A stretch of DNA of 64,000 bases from Diaphorobacter ruginosibacter (GCF_014395975.1 NZ_CP060714.1:1426001-1490000), one strand, 5' to 3'; numbered from the stretch's first letter, positions 33,632-42,749 are shown. Notes: a model not told the origin generated them from the sequence alone. Made by a program: numbers and translations.

Positions 33632-36022
33632 ATGTCTGCACTCTATGAAACGACCGCCCTGGTCGTTCCGTTTGAGAACCTGAGAATGAGCGACGTCGAG
33701 GTCGTAGGCGGCAAGAACGCCTCGCTCGGCGAAATGATCTCCCAACTGCCCGAAGGCGTGCGCGTTCCGACGGGCTTTGCCACCACGGCCCACGCCTTCC
33801 GTGAATTCCTCAAGCATGAGGGCCTGGCTGACCGCATCAGCCAGAAGCTGGCGACGCTGGACGTGGACGACGTGCGCGCGCTGGCCGCCGCCGGCGCCGA
33901 AATCCGTGGCTGGATGGAAAGCCAGCCTTTCCCGGCCGACCTGGAAAAGGCCGTGCGCGATGCATTCGCCACCCTCTCGGGCGGCAATGCGCAGGCCAGC
34001 TTCGCCGTGCGCTCTTCCGCAACGGCGGAGGATCTGCCCGACGCCTCGTTCGCCGGCCAGCAGGAAACCTTCCTGAACGTCGTCGGCATCGAGGACGTGC
34101 TGCACAAGATGAAGGAAGTGTTTGCGTCGCTGTACAACGACCGCGCGATCTCCTACCGCGTCCACAAGGGCTTCGCGCATGACGTGGTGGCCCTGTCGGC
34201 CGGCGTGCAGCGCATGGTGCGCTCGGACACCGGCGCCGCCGGCGTGATGTTCACGATCGACACCGAGTCGGGCTTCGAGGAGGTGGTGTTCATCACCTCG
34301 AGCTATGGCCTGGGTGAGACCGTGGTGCAGGGGGCGGTCAACCCTGACGAGTTCTATGTCCACAAGCCGATGCTGCAGGCCGGCAACAAGGCCGTGATCC
34401 GCCGCAACCTCGGCAGCAAGCTGATCCAGATGGTGTTCGCCTCCGCAGAGGAAAAGGCCGCCACCGGCAAGCTGGTGAAGACCACCGACGTGGCACCCGA
34501 GCTGCGCAACCGCTATTCGCTGACCGATGCCGACATCGAGCAGCTGGCCAGGTACGCCCTCATCATCGAGAAGCACTACGGACGCCCGATGGACATCGAA
34601 TGGGGCAAGGACGGCACGGACGGCCAGCTCTACATCCTGCAGGCGCGTCCCGAAACGGTGAAGAGCCAGGCCAAGGGCCAGGCCGAGCAGCGCTTCAAGC
34701 TCAAGGGCACCGGCACGGTGATCGCCGAGGGCCGCGCCATCGGCCAGAAGATTGGCACCGGCCCTGTGCGCCTGGTGAACGACATCGCCGAGATGGACAA
34801 GGTGCAGCCCGGCGACGTGCTGGTCACCGACATGACCGATCCCAACTGGGAGCCGGTGATGAAGCGTGCCTCCGCCATCGTCACCAACCGTGGCGGCCGC
34901 ACCTGCCACGCCGCCATCATCGCGCGCGAGCTGGGCATTCCTGCCGTGGTGGGCTGTGGCGACGCGACCTCGCTGCTCAAGGATGGCACGCTGGTCACGG
35001 TGAGCTGCGCCGAAGGCGATACCGGCAAGATCTACGACGGCCTGCTCGAGACCGAGGTGACCGAGGTGCAGCGCGGCGTGATGCCCAAGATCAGCACCAA
35101 GATCATGATGAACGTGGGCAACCCGCAGCTCGCCTTCGACTTCGCCCAGTTGCCCAACGAGGGCGTGGGCCTGGCGCGCCTCGAGTTCATCATCAACAAC
35201 AACATTGGCGTGCACCCCAAGGCCATCCTCGACTATCCGGCCGTCGATGCGGACCTGAAGAAGGCCGTGGAATCGGTGGCGCGCGGCCATGCGTCGCCGC
35301 GCGCCTTCTACGTCGACAAGGTGGCCGAGGGCGTGGCGACGATCGCCGCCGCCTTCTGGCCCAAGCCCGTCATCGTGCGCCTGTCGGACTTCAAGTCCAA
35401 CGAGTACCGCAAGCTGATCGGCGGCAGCCGCTACGAACCCGAGGAAGAGAACCCGATGCTGGGCTTCCGCGGCGCGGCGCGCTACATCAGCGCCGATTTC
35501 GGCGAAGCCTTCGCGATGGAGTGCGAGGCCCTGAAGCGCGTGCGCAACGAGATGGGTCTGACCAACGTGCAGATCATGGTGCCCTTCGTGCGCACCCTGA
35601 AGCAGGCCGAGCGCGTGACGCAGCTGCTGGCCGACCACGGCCTTCAGCGCGGCGAGAACGAGCTCAAGGTCATCATGATGTGCGAGGTGCCCTCCAACGC
35701 CGTGCTGGCCGAGCAGTTCCTGCAGTTCTTCGACGGCTTCTCCGTGGGCTCGAACGACCTCACGCAGCTGACGCTGGGCCTGGACCGTGACTCGGGCCTG
35801 GAGCTGCTGGCGGCCGACTTCGATGAGCGCGACCCTGCGGTGCAGGCGCTGCTCAAGCGCGCCATCGATGCCTGCCTGTCGCAGGGCAAGTACGTGGGTA
35901 TCTGCGGCCAGGGCCCCAGCGACCATCCGGACTTCGCCAAGTGGCTGGCCGAGCAGGGGATCTCGTCGATCTCGCTGAACCCCGACAGCGTGGTCACGAC
36001 CTGGCAGAACCTGGCAGGCTGA
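33632..36022 (+). CDS. ppsA: phosphoenolpyruvate synthase (pyruvate, water dikinase)
   Basis: Makes PEP from pyruvate and ATP, the gluconeogenic entry for growth on organic acids. The 796-residue length matches E. coli PpsA. N-terminal ATP-grasp domain (VVGGKNASLGEMI, AVRSSATAEDLPDASFAGQQ), central swivelling domain with the phosphorylated His in GGRTCHAAIIARELG (H426), and C-terminal PEP-utilising domain (LGFRGAARYI, SVGSNDLTQLTLGLDRDSG, GICGQGPSDHPDFA). The regulator ppsR is divergent upstream. A DUF4212/SSS symporter pair begins 24 bp downstream and may be cotranscribed. Confidence 0.98.
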   Translation: MSALYETTALVVPFENLRMSDVEVVGGKNASLGEMISQLPEGVRVPTGFATTAHAFREFLKHEGLADRISQKLATLDVDDVRALAAAGAEIRGWMESQPFPADLEKAVRDAFATLSGGNAQASFAVRSSATAEDLPDASFAGQQETFLNVVGIEDVLHKMKEVFASLYNDRAISYRVHKGFAHDVVALSAGVQRMVRSDTGAAGVMFTIDTESGFEEVVFITSSYGLGETVVQGAVNPDEFYVHKPMLQAGNKAVIRRNLGSKLIQMVFASAEEKAATGKLVKTTDVAPELRNRYSLTDADIEQLARYALIIEKHYGRPMDIEWGKDGTDGQLYILQARPETVKSQAKGQAEQRFKLKGTGTVIAEGRAIGQKIGTGPVRLVNDIAEMDKVQPGDVLVTDMTDPNWEPVMKRASAIVTNRGGRTCHAAIIARELGIPAVVGCGDATSLLKDGTLVTVSCAEGDTGKIYDGLLETEVTEVQRGVMPKISTKIMMNVGNPQLAFDFAQLPNEGVGLARLEFIINNNIGVHPKAILDYPAVDADLKKAVESVARGHASPRAFYVDKVAEGVATIAAAFWPKPVIVRLSDFKSNEYRKLIGGSRYEPEEENPMLGFRGAARYISADFGEAFAMECEALKRVRNEMGLTNVQIMVPFVRTLKQAERVTQLLADHGLQRGENELKVIMMCEVPSNAVLAEQFLQFFDGFSVGSNDLTQLTLGLDRDSGLELLAADFDERDPAVQALLKRAIDACLSQGKYVGICGQGPSDHPDFAKWLAEQGISSISLNPDSVVTTWQNLAG

Positions 36023-36046
36023 GCCTGACGCACGAGGAGTCCCCGC

Positions 36047-36352
36047 ATGCTGCCGCATTCCGAGAATGACGAGCATGTGGGCACTCCGTTCCCGCCCGAC
36101 ATGCATGACGCCCGACACTTGTGGCTCAAGGCCGGGCTTCTGTCCGTCTGGGCGATGGTCACCTTCGGCGTCTGCTGGTTCGTGCGCGACCTCACCTGGA
36201 GCATGGGACAGTGGCAATTCGGCTACTGGATCGTCGCCCAAGGGGCAGTCCTGATGTTCATCGTGATCATCTGCGTTTACTGTGCTGCGATGAACCATTT
36301 CGAGCGACAGGACCAGCAACGGGAATCCAGCGCCACTCCATCCGATGAGTGA
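36047..36352 (+). CDS. DUF4212 small subunit of a sodium/solute symporter
   Basis: A 101-residue membrane protein with two hydrophobic segments (AGLLSVWAMVTFGVCWFV and YWIVAQGAVLMFIVIICVYC) and the family pattern FGVCWF...FGYWIVAQGA. DUF4212 proteins are encoded just before large SSS-family symporters and are taken as their small partner. The stop overlaps the symporter start by 8 bp. Confidence 0.9.
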   Translation: MLPHSENDEHVGTPFPPDMHDARHLWLKAGLLSVWAMVTFGVCWFVRDLTWSMGQWQFGYWIVAQGAVLMFIVIICVYCAAMNHFERQDQQRESSATPSDE

Positions 36353-38426
36353 GCGTGGCGGCAGTGCCTATTCAAGGCGTCTTGCACGCATCCTGACGCT
36401 GTACGTCATCGGCGTGCTGGGCTTCATCGGCACGCTGGCCTGGGCCGAGCAGAACGGCCTGTCGCGCCACTGGATCGGGCCGATCTTCCTGTTCCTCACC
36501 GTGATGGCCTATGCGGGCATCGGCGTGTATGGCCGGACCACCGACCCCGAGGAGTACTACGTGGCCGGCCGGCGCATTCCACCGTTCTACAACGGCATGG
36601 CGTCGGCGGCGGACTGGATGAGCGCGGCTTCATTCATCAGTCTCTCGGGGGCGCTCTACCTGCAGGGTTTCTCGGGGCTGCCGGGGCAGACCGGGGGACT
36701 GGCCTATCTTCTGGGGTGGACCGGGGGCTTCTGCCTGGTCGCGATACTGATCGCACCGCACCTGCGGGCGATGAACCTCTACACCATTCCCGATTTCTTC
36801 CAGGTGCGCTTCGGCGGCCGCTGGCCGCGCGTGATTGCCGCGCTCGCGGCGGTGATCTGTTCGTTCACCTACGTGGTGGCGCAGATCTATGGCGTCGGGC
36901 TGATCGCGTCGCGCCTGACCGGCGTGCAGTTCGAGATCGGCATCATGCTGGGCCTCGGCGGCGTGCTGCTGTGCTCGTTCCTGGGCGGCATGCGGGCGAT
37001 CACCTGGACGCAGGTGGCGCAGTACGTGGTGATCCTGTTGTCGTTCCTCATCCCGGTGTCGTGGCTTGCCTACAAGCAGCTGGGCAGCCCGGTGGCCGTG
37101 GTGGAGTATGGCGCGCAGATCAAGAAGATCTCCAAACTCGAACAGCAACTGCTCGATTCGCCGGCCGAGGTCGAGGTGCAGCAGGCCTATCTGCGGCGGG
37201 CACGCGAGTACCAGGCACGCCTGGGCGATGTGAAGGCGGCGCTTGAACACGAGCGCGCGGCAGCCCGCGAGCGCATCCATCAGCTGCGATCGCAGAATGC
37301 GGACGTGGGCCTGATCGTCGCGGCCAGCCGCGAGCTGGTGAACATGCCGCGCGACGAGGCCAGCGCACGCGAGCGGTGGACGCGCGAGATGCGCGAGAAC
37401 TACGACCGCGCACGTCCTCTGGGCGGCCTGCCTCGGCACAGCCAGGAATATGCGGGCGATCCCGACGGCACGCCCGAGGAGCGGGAGGACTTCCACAACG
37501 CACGCATCAACTTCCTGGCGCTCATGTTCTGCCTGATGGTCGGCACGGCGGGGCTGCCGCACCTGCTCACGCGCTACTACACCGCGCCGTCGGTGGCGGC
37601 TGCACGTTCGTCGGTGGCCTGGTCGCTGTTCTTCATCGCGCTGCTGTACCTGAGCGCTCCGGCGCTGGCGGTGCTGGTCAAGCACGAGGTCATGAACACG
37701 CTGGTGGGAAGCAGCTTCGATGCGTTGCCCAGCTGGATGGCGCAGTGGTCACGGCTTGACGGTGCCCTGCTCTCGGTAGAGGACGTGAACGGCGACGGCA
37801 TCCTGCAGTTCGGGGAGATGCGCTTCGGTGCCGACCTGATCATGCTGGCCACCCCGGAGATCGCCGGGCTGCCCTACGTGATCTCGGGTCTGGTGGCCGC
37901 CGGCGGCCTCGCTGCGGCGCTGTCCACCGCGGACGGGCTGCTGCTCACCATCAGCAATGCGCTGGTGCGCGACCTGTACTTCCGCGAGACGCGCCGCCGC
38001 GCCACCCCCGAGCAGCGGGTGATCCTGACCAAGTTCGCATTGCTCACCGTGGCCCTGTCCGCGGCCTTCGTGGCGGCGCTCAAACCGTCGGAAATCCTGC
38101 CCATGGTGTCCGCATCGTTCTCGATCGCGGCATCCGCCTTCGTGCCCGCGATGGTGCTCGGTATCTTCTGGCGCGGAACCTCGCGCGCGGGAGCCGTGGC
38201 CGGCATGGTCAGCGGCCTGCTGATCACGGTGTACTACCTGCTCTCGCAGGTCGATGCCGTGCGCGCCGTGGTGCCCAATATCCTGCTGGTCGACGGCCTG
38301 TGGTTCGGCATTCAGCCCATTTCGGCCGGTGTATTCGGCGTGCCGGCGGGATTTGTCGTGGCGACGGTCGTGAGCCTGCTGACACCCGCGGACAGGCGCA
38401 AGAGCGACGAGGCCCCGGTGCTATAG
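36345..38426 (+). CDS. sodium:solute symporter (SSS family) with a long cytosolic-type insert and an EF-hand-like loop
   Basis: A 693-residue inner-membrane transporter. Standard SSS parts are EEYYVAGRRIPPFYNGMASAADWMSA at the N-terminus and GLPHLLTRYYTAPSVAAARSS in the middle. Compared with ordinary SSS proteins (about 500-550 residues) it carries a charged, helical insert from about residue 260 to 385 (KKISKLEQQLL through EEREDFHNARI). A loop DVNGDGILQFGE (480-491) matches the 12-residue EF-hand Ca-binding pattern. Partner DUF4212 precedes it. Acetate, pyruvate or lactate are the known substrates of related pairs, which would suit the nearby ppsA; this is inference. Confidence 0.92.
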   Translation: MSERGGSAYSRRLARILTLYVIGVLGFIGTLAWAEQNGLSRHWIGPIFLFLTVMAYAGIGVYGRTTDPEEYYVAGRRIPPFYNGMASAADWMSAASFISLSGALYLQGFSGLPGQTGGLAYLLGWTGGFCLVAILIAPHLRAMNLYTIPDFFQVRFGGRWPRVIAALAAVICSFTYVVAQIYGVGLIASRLTGVQFEIGIMLGLGGVLLCSFLGGMRAITWTQVAQYVVILLSFLIPVSWLAYKQLGSPVAVVEYGAQIKKISKLEQQLLDSPAEVEVQQAYLRRAREYQARLGDVKAALEHERAAARERIHQLRSQNADVGLIVAASRELVNMPRDEASARERWTREMRENYDRARPLGGLPRHSQEYAGDPDGTPEEREDFHNARINFLALMFCLMVGTAGLPHLLTRYYTAPSVAAARSSVAWSLFFIALLYLSAPALAVLVKHEVMNTLVGSSFDALPSWMAQWSRLDGALLSVEDVNGDGILQFGEMRFGADLIMLATPEIAGLPYVISGLVAAGGLAAALSTADGLLLTISNALVRDLYFRETRRRATPEQRVILTKFALLTVALSAAFVAALKPSEILPMVSASFSIAASAFVPAMVLGIFWRGTSRAGAVAGMVSGLLITVYYLLSQVDAVRAVVPNILLVDGLWFGIQPISAGVFGVPAGFVVATVVSLLTPADRRKSDEAPVL

Positions 38427-38531
38427 AAAAAGGAGAAAACTTCGCCTCATTCGGGCAATCCCGGTAGCCAAACTATGTCACATTTGAGATGGTTGGATAC
38501 CCCGGCGATTTTCAGCGGGTGAGAGGTGAGC

Positions 38532-39008
38532 ATGATTTATGTGAAAACGCAAGCGGGACAGCAGGCGCTGAAGGAACGACATGGCGCGCTGACGCCTCGT
38601 CAGCGGCCGGCATTCATCCTGTTCGACGGAAAACGCACCGCCCAGCAGGTGCTCGAGGCCACGGCCGCTATGGGCGTCACAGCGCAGGATGTGCAGAGCA
38701 TGGTCGAGCAGGGCCTGCTCGAGCCCCTGGGGGCACCGGCCCCGGCTCCGGCGGGAAGCGCATCGACGGCGGATGCGGCACCGGATTCGGTGTCCCCGAA
38801 TGGATTCAAGAGCTCGGGCGATCGTTATCAGGATGCCTACCGTATCGCCACCGAACTGACTTCTGGACTGGGCTTGCGCGGCCTGCCGCTGACGCTGGCC
38901 GTTGAGGCTGCAGGCGGGTATCGCGAGCTGCAGGCACTGGCGCCCCGGATCCGCGCAGCGGTGGGCGAGGCCAAGTTCGCCCGGCTTGAGCAGGCACTGA
39001 ACGGCTGA
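38532..39008 (+). CDS. hypothetical protein with two helical ends and an Ala/Pro linker
   Basis: A 158-residue soluble protein. ATG 38532 is preceded by GAGAGGTGAG; a GTG at 38526 would add two residues. The first 70 residues look like a winged-helix-type fold (LTPRQRPAFILFDGKRTAQQVLEA, VTAQDVQSMVEQGLLEPLG), as in PilZ-neighbour and type IV pilus regulator-associated small proteins. An Ala/Pro/Ser linker (APAPAPAGSASTADAAP) follows, then a helical C-terminus. I do not recognise the family by name. It stands alone, with element A directly downstream. Confidence 0.7.
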   Translation: MIYVKTQAGQQALKERHGALTPRQRPAFILFDGKRTAQQVLEATAAMGVTAQDVQSMVEQGLLEPLGAPAPAPAGSASTADAAPDSVSPNGFKSSGDRYQDAYRIATELTSGLGLRGLPLTLAVEAAGGYRELQALAPRIRAAVGEAKFARLEQALNG

Positions 39009-39082
39009 ATTCCTGGCTTGAAAAACGCGCTCTGGGGGCGGGACTAATCTTCAGGGCGGTTATTTGTTTCTAAGGTTTTTTT

Positions 39083-39544
39083 AGGACAGAGGCCGGGAGT
39101 GCCCCCGGCGGGGCAGTAACTTTTTGCGCGCGCAAAAAGTCACCAAAAAGGCGTTTCAATACCCACGGCAAAACTCGCTTTGCGCCTGCGGCGCGCCGCT
39201 CAGACAGCCGCCGTGAGTCAGTTGAAGGGGAGGAGCATTCAGCACGTCGCTGCGCTCGTGCTGGAGCATCTCGCGACTTCGCGAGATGTAGCGTGCCCCA
39301 ATTCACCCTGCGCGGTTCAAGATGGATGCAGTCTGCTCGCCCGAAGTCGGGCGAGCCCGGCACGAGCGCAGCGACGTGCCGTACACACTTCTTTCCAACT
39401 GACTCGCGGTGGCTGTCTGAACGGAGCGCGCAGCGCGAAGTGAGTTTTACCGCGTGCCCCCGCATTGAAAGCGCATTTTTGGTGACTTTTTGGGCAAGAC
39501 CAAAAAGTTACTGCCCCGCCGGGGGCAGTCCCGGCCTCGGCCCT
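39083..39544. repeat. element A copy 1: 462-bp nested near-palindrome
   Basis: The two ends are long inverted repeats: AGG-C--GAGGCCGGG, then CCCCCGGCGGGGCAGTAAC, then CAAAAAGTCACCAAAAA are read inward from both ends. The matching continues through AAAACTC, TTCAGACAGCC or CTCAGACAGCC, GAGTCAGTTG and CACGTCGCTGCGCTCGTGC. The centre holds two perfect small hairpins, CATCTCGCGA/TCGCGAGATG and GCTCGCCCGA/TCGGGCGAGC. The second copy at 54102-54563 has exactly the same length. No transposase frame is present. It lies between the convergent 38532-39008 and FKBP genes. Confidence 0.85.
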
Positions 39545-39591
39545 AAAACATAGGAAACAGAAATCGAATCAGCGTCTCATTCTGAGCGGGA

Positions 39592-39951
39592 TCAGCCGCC
39601 GACCGCCAACAGTTCGACGTCGAACTTGAGCGTCGCGTTCGGGGGGATCACGCCGCCCGCACCGCGTGCGCCGTAGCCGAGGTTGGCGGGGATCAGCAAC
39701 GTGCGCTGGCCGCCCACCTTCATGCCCTGGACGCCCTCATCCCAGCCCTTGATCACCATGCCGGCACCCAGCGGGAACTCGAACGGGTCGTTGCGGTCGC
39801 GGCTCGAATCGAACTTGGCGCCTTGCTGGCCGTCGTTGTAGAGCCAGCCCGTGTAGTGGACGCGTACCGGTGTGCCGGCCTTGGCTTCTGCGCCGTCGCC
39901 GACGACGTGATCCTGGTACTGCAGACCGGAAGCGGTGGTGGTGAATGTCAT
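39592..39951 (-). CDS. FKBP-type peptidyl-prolyl cis-trans isomerase
   Basis: A 119-residue single FKBP domain without signal peptide, so cytoplasmic. Core residues are evident: VRVHYTGWLYNDGQQGAKFDSS, FPLGAGMVIKGWDEGVQGMKVG, LIPANLGYGARGAGGVIPPN and ATLKFDVELLAV. Tyr, Phe, Asp, Trp and Tyr lining the proline pocket are all kept, so it should be active. Length and sequence resemble the small FkbP/FklB-type isomerases of Neisseria and Burkholderia. Monocistronic, with element A downstream. Confidence 0.95.
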   Translation of the reverse strand: MTFTTTASGLQYQDHVVGDGAEAKAGTPVRVHYTGWLYNDGQQGAKFDSSRDRNDPFEFPLGAGMVIKGWDEGVQGMKVGGQRTLLIPANLGYGARGAGGVIPPNATLKFDVELLAVGG

Positions 39952-40146
39952 GGAAAGTCCTTTGTACAGGAAATGGGGTTACGGATGGGATCGCTCGGAA
40001 TCACTTGGGGTCGCACGAGCGAAGCGTCGATCCGACTCGCGCACGGGCAGGGTGCCAAGCATAGTGCCAAAAATGGCAAACCCGCGTCGAGCGCGGGTGC
40101 GAGGGTGAAAATGCCTGAAGAATCGGGGTGATCGGTGGCCGTCGGA

Positions 40147-40584
40147 CTATGGTGTTCCGTTCGAAGTCGTGTCGGGCGATGGGCCGCCGGCCGGGGCGCT
40201 TGCTTCGCTGTCCGGTGTGGACGCGACAACCGGAGCGGGCGCACTGGCGTGGCTACCAGTGGACGATGCGCGCACCACGACCTTGCGCGGGTGCGTTGCG
40301 GCCCAGCGCACGGCAAAGGGCTGGACGTCGGACAGTCGCTTGAGCAGGTCGAGCCCGACGGGCGTGACCGTGTAGCCATCGCTGCCGTGGTCGAGCATGC
40401 CTGCTTCGCGCAGTTCCTTGATGCGGGTGTTGAGGGTGTTTGGCGTGATGCCGCCCACGCTGTCCTGCAGCAGGCGGAAGGTCTGTGGATGGCCGTCCCG
40501 AAGCGCCCACAGCACGCGCATCGCATAGCGGCATTCGAGCCGCTCGAACAGCTGATTGACGGCGGCGTTGTCCTTGGAGCTCAT
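40147..40584 (-). CDS. HxlR-like winged-helix transcriptional regulator with disordered tail
   Basis: A 145-residue protein. Residues 1-95 form a winged helix-turn-helix of the HxlR type (LFERLECRYAMRVLWALRDGHPQTFRLLQ, GITPNTLNTRIKELREAGMLDH, GYTVTPVGLDLLKRL). HxlR proteins normally have a Cys near the N-terminus; here Cys is in LECRY, which is consistent. A Ser/Ala/Pro-rich tail of about 35 residues follows (SAPAPVVASTPDSEASAP). Target unknown; the flanking genes face the same way and show no shared operator. Confidence 0.85.
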   Translation of the reverse strand: MSSKDNAAVNQLFERLECRYAMRVLWALRDGHPQTFRLLQDSVGGITPNTLNTRIKELREAGMLDHGSDGYTVTPVGLDLLKRLSDVQPFAVRWAATHPRKVVVRASSTGSHASAPAPVVASTPDSEASAPAGGPSPDTTSNGTP

Positions 40585-40773
40585 GAGCGCTTCTCCTTAC
40601 GCTGGATGGGGAATCGGCCCGAGAGGCCGATCCGGGACGCATTGAAAACGGCATCAATATAGCTTGTAATCAAAATTGCTACAAGTTTGCTAGCTTCTGG
40701 ACTTTGATGGCCTTGTTCATGAGTCGCCCACTGTTGCGCGCGAGCCACCGCCTTGGGCATCTGGCGGGCGGCT

Positions 40774-41745
40774 TCAGTGCACTGGTCCGCCGCGCGGTGT
40801 CTGCGCCAGCCGCACAAGCACCAGCAGCGTGTTGTTGACGGGAGCAGCCATGCCGTGCGCCCGGGCGCGCCGCACCACGTAGCCGTTGAGGTGATCGATT
40901 TCCGTGAGCTTGCCGCGCGCCAGATCCTGGGCGGTCGACGACAGCTGTCCCGGCATGGTCTGGGGCAGGCCATGCACCGCGGCGCGCAGGTTGTCAGGCA
41001 ACGCGATGGCATCGGCGCGCGCGACCGCGAGGCATTCGTCGATGATGTCGTCGATCAGCGGGTTGACGCCCCCTTGCTCGACCAGCCAGCCGTAGGGCAT
41101 CTGCGTGAGAGCCGACAGCGCGTTGTAGGCGCAGTTGATGACCAGCTTGGCCCAGAGCGCGCCCCGCACGTTGTCCGAGACCTGTGTCGGAATGCCGGCT
41201 GCGGCGAACTGCTGCGCCACCTGTTCGCTGCGTGCGCTGGGCGCGATCACCAGTTCGCCACGGCCATAGTGGCGCACATGCCCCGGTCCCGCCATGGCGG
41301 TCGCCACGTACACCACGGCCGGTGCCACCGGATGGCCATCGCCCAGCACCGCGCTCGCGCGCTCGTCATTGTCGACACCGTTCTGCAGCGTGAGCAGCAG
41401 CGCGCCTTCGGAGAGATAGGGGCGGATCTGCCGCGCCGCCGTCTCGGTATCGGTCGACTTCACGCAGAACAGTACCACGTCCGCGCCCTGCACCGCGCTC
41501 ACCTCGGTGCTCGCCTCCATCGGCACGTGGATGTCCTCGGTGGCGGTCTGCAGCCGCAGGCCATGCTGCTGCACGGCCTGCACATGCGCCTGCCGGCCGA
41601 TCAGCGTGACCCTGTGCCCGGCTCGTGCCAGCATGGCGCCGAAATAGCAGCCTACCGCGCCCGCGCCCATGACGGCGATGGACAACAGGGCGGGATGGGC
41701 AGGGATGGCGGCTGTCGCCGTGGAGGTCGCTGTCGGGTTGTTCAT
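40774..41745 (-). CDS. 2-dehydropantoate 2-reductase family protein
   Basis: A 323-residue ketopantoate-reductase-like protein. The NADP fold IAVMGAGAVGCYFGAMLARAG (GxGxxG at 27-32) is followed by VVLFCVKSTDTETAARQI and the substrate-domain motif WAKLVINCAYNALSALTQMPYG, which holds the family Lys and Asn. Many bacteria have several paralogues of PanE and only one serves pantothenate synthesis, so the reaction here is uncertain. The other pantothenate genes are not nearby. Confidence 0.88.
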   Translation of the reverse strand: MNNPTATSTATAAIPAHPALLSIAVMGAGAVGCYFGAMLARAGHRVTLIGRQAHVQAVQQHGLRLQTATEDIHVPMEASTEVSAVQGADVVLFCVKSTDTETAARQIRPYLSEGALLLTLQNGVDNDERASAVLGDGHPVAPAVVYVATAMAGPGHVRHYGRGELVIAPSARSEQVAQQFAAAGIPTQVSDNVRGALWAKLVINCAYNALSALTQMPYGWLVEQGGVNPLIDDIIDECLAVARADAIALPDNLRAAVHGLPQTMPGQLSSTAQDLARGKLTEIDHLNGYVVRRARAHGMAAPVNNTLLVLVRLAQTPRGGPVH

Positions 41746-41856
41746 GGCCGGGAGTGCTGCAAGTGTTGCGGTGGATGGTCTGTCCGTTCGTTCGCTCGTT
41801 CATTCGTTCCTGTCTCAGCCGAGCACTATAAGTACTATAGCCACTTGCAGCCGCCT

Positions 41857-42567
41857 TCAGGTGCCGTAGCTGCGCAGGCCTTCCACGTCCTTGAGCCGCA
41901 CGCTGCGGTAGCCTACTTCGAGCAGGTCGCGCCGCTCGAGCTCCAGCAGCGCCTCGTTGAAGCGCGAGCGTGAGACGCGGCAGAAGTCGGCGAGCTCGCT
42001 CTGGGTGACGTTGAGCAGGCCGGCATCGGGAAACGGGAAATTCATCGGTGTGATCAGCGTGCCAAGGCACTTCGCGACACGGCTGGTGATGTCGGCGCTC
42101 TGCAGGGCCGTGATCAGCCGCAGCAGCTGTTGGTTGCGTTCGGCCATCAGCGTGAGCAGGAACTGCCCGAAGCTCGCGGATTCATTGCGCAGCCGCTGGA
42201 ACGCCGCATCGGGCAGGATCAGCATGGTCAGGTCGTGCAACGCCACGGCATCGCAGTCGAGCCGCGACTTCCTGTGCAGCAGGCTGGCCTCGCCGAACCA
42301 GCTTCCGGCGAATCCGCACAGCGCGATCGAGCGGCCGTCTTCGGTGGGTACGCACAGCTTGGCTGCGCCGCGCGTCACGCCGATCCAGCCGAGCGGCAGG
42401 TCGTTGGCCCGCCAGAGGTACTGGCCCGCGTGAATGTGGCGGACCTGCAGGGCCGGGCGCACACAGTCCTCGAACAGCTCCGTGCTGATGCTGCTGGCCC
42501 AGATGCAACGACTCCAGTTGGCCAGAACCTGATCCTTGTCCAGGAAAGAGGGATTGAGTTGTTGCAT
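41857..42567 (-). CDS. Crp/Fnr family transcriptional regulator
   Basis: A 236-residue regulator: N-terminal cyclic-nucleotide-binding-type beta barrel (about 20-135: HAGQYLWRANDLPLGWIGVTRG, GSWFGEASLLH), a long dimer helix, and a C-terminal winged helix (LNVTQSELADFCRVSRSRFNEALLELERRDL). There are no clustered Cys, so it is not an Fe-S Fnr. The cAMP-contact Arg/Glu pattern is only partly kept (SWFGEASLLHRKSR). It is divergent from the siderophore receptor operon across the Fur box region and could be involved in its control. Confidence 0.9.
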   Translation of the reverse strand: MQQLNPSFLDKDQVLANWSRCIWASSISTELFEDCVRPALQVRHIHAGQYLWRANDLPLGWIGVTRGAAKLCVPTEDGRSIALCGFAGSWFGEASLLHRKSRLDCDAVALHDLTMLILPDAAFQRLRNESASFGQFLLTLMAERNQQLLRLITALQSADITSRVAKCLGTLITPMNFPFPDAGLLNVTQSELADFCRVSRSRFNEALLELERRDLLEVGYRSVRLKDVEGLRSYGT

Positions 42568-42659
42568 TTTGTATCTTGCGTGTGATGCCTACGTACTGCC
42601 TGGGTGATGTCGAGGGTTTGAACGACCTTGACAGGCGATTTCCGTATCGCTTTGTTTTA

Positions 42660-42674
42660 TGAGAATTGTTCTCA
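42660..42674. promoter_or_regulatory. Fur box upstream of the siderophore operon
   Basis: TGAGAATTGTTCTCA has perfect 6-bp arms and fits the 7-1-7 Fur pattern. A second related half-dyad, GAGTTCTCATTCTCG, starts 9 bp after it. It lies 76 bp before the preferred receptor start at 42750. An ATG at 42666 falls inside it and so is not the start. Confidence 0.75.
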
Positions 42675-42749
42675 AAAGAAAAGAGTTCTCATTCTCGTTT
42701 GGTTATCCTTGTCCCGGTCTTTTTACGTGATTTCATTGTGAGTATCCAA

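Noticed and set aside
32489..36319. A 1276-codon open frame on the minus strand that continues upstream of ppsR across the whole of ppsA
   Set aside because: Only its last 273 codons are ppsR. The rest is antisense to ppsA, has His/Leu/Val-rich composition typical of GC-rich shadow frames and no recognisable domain.
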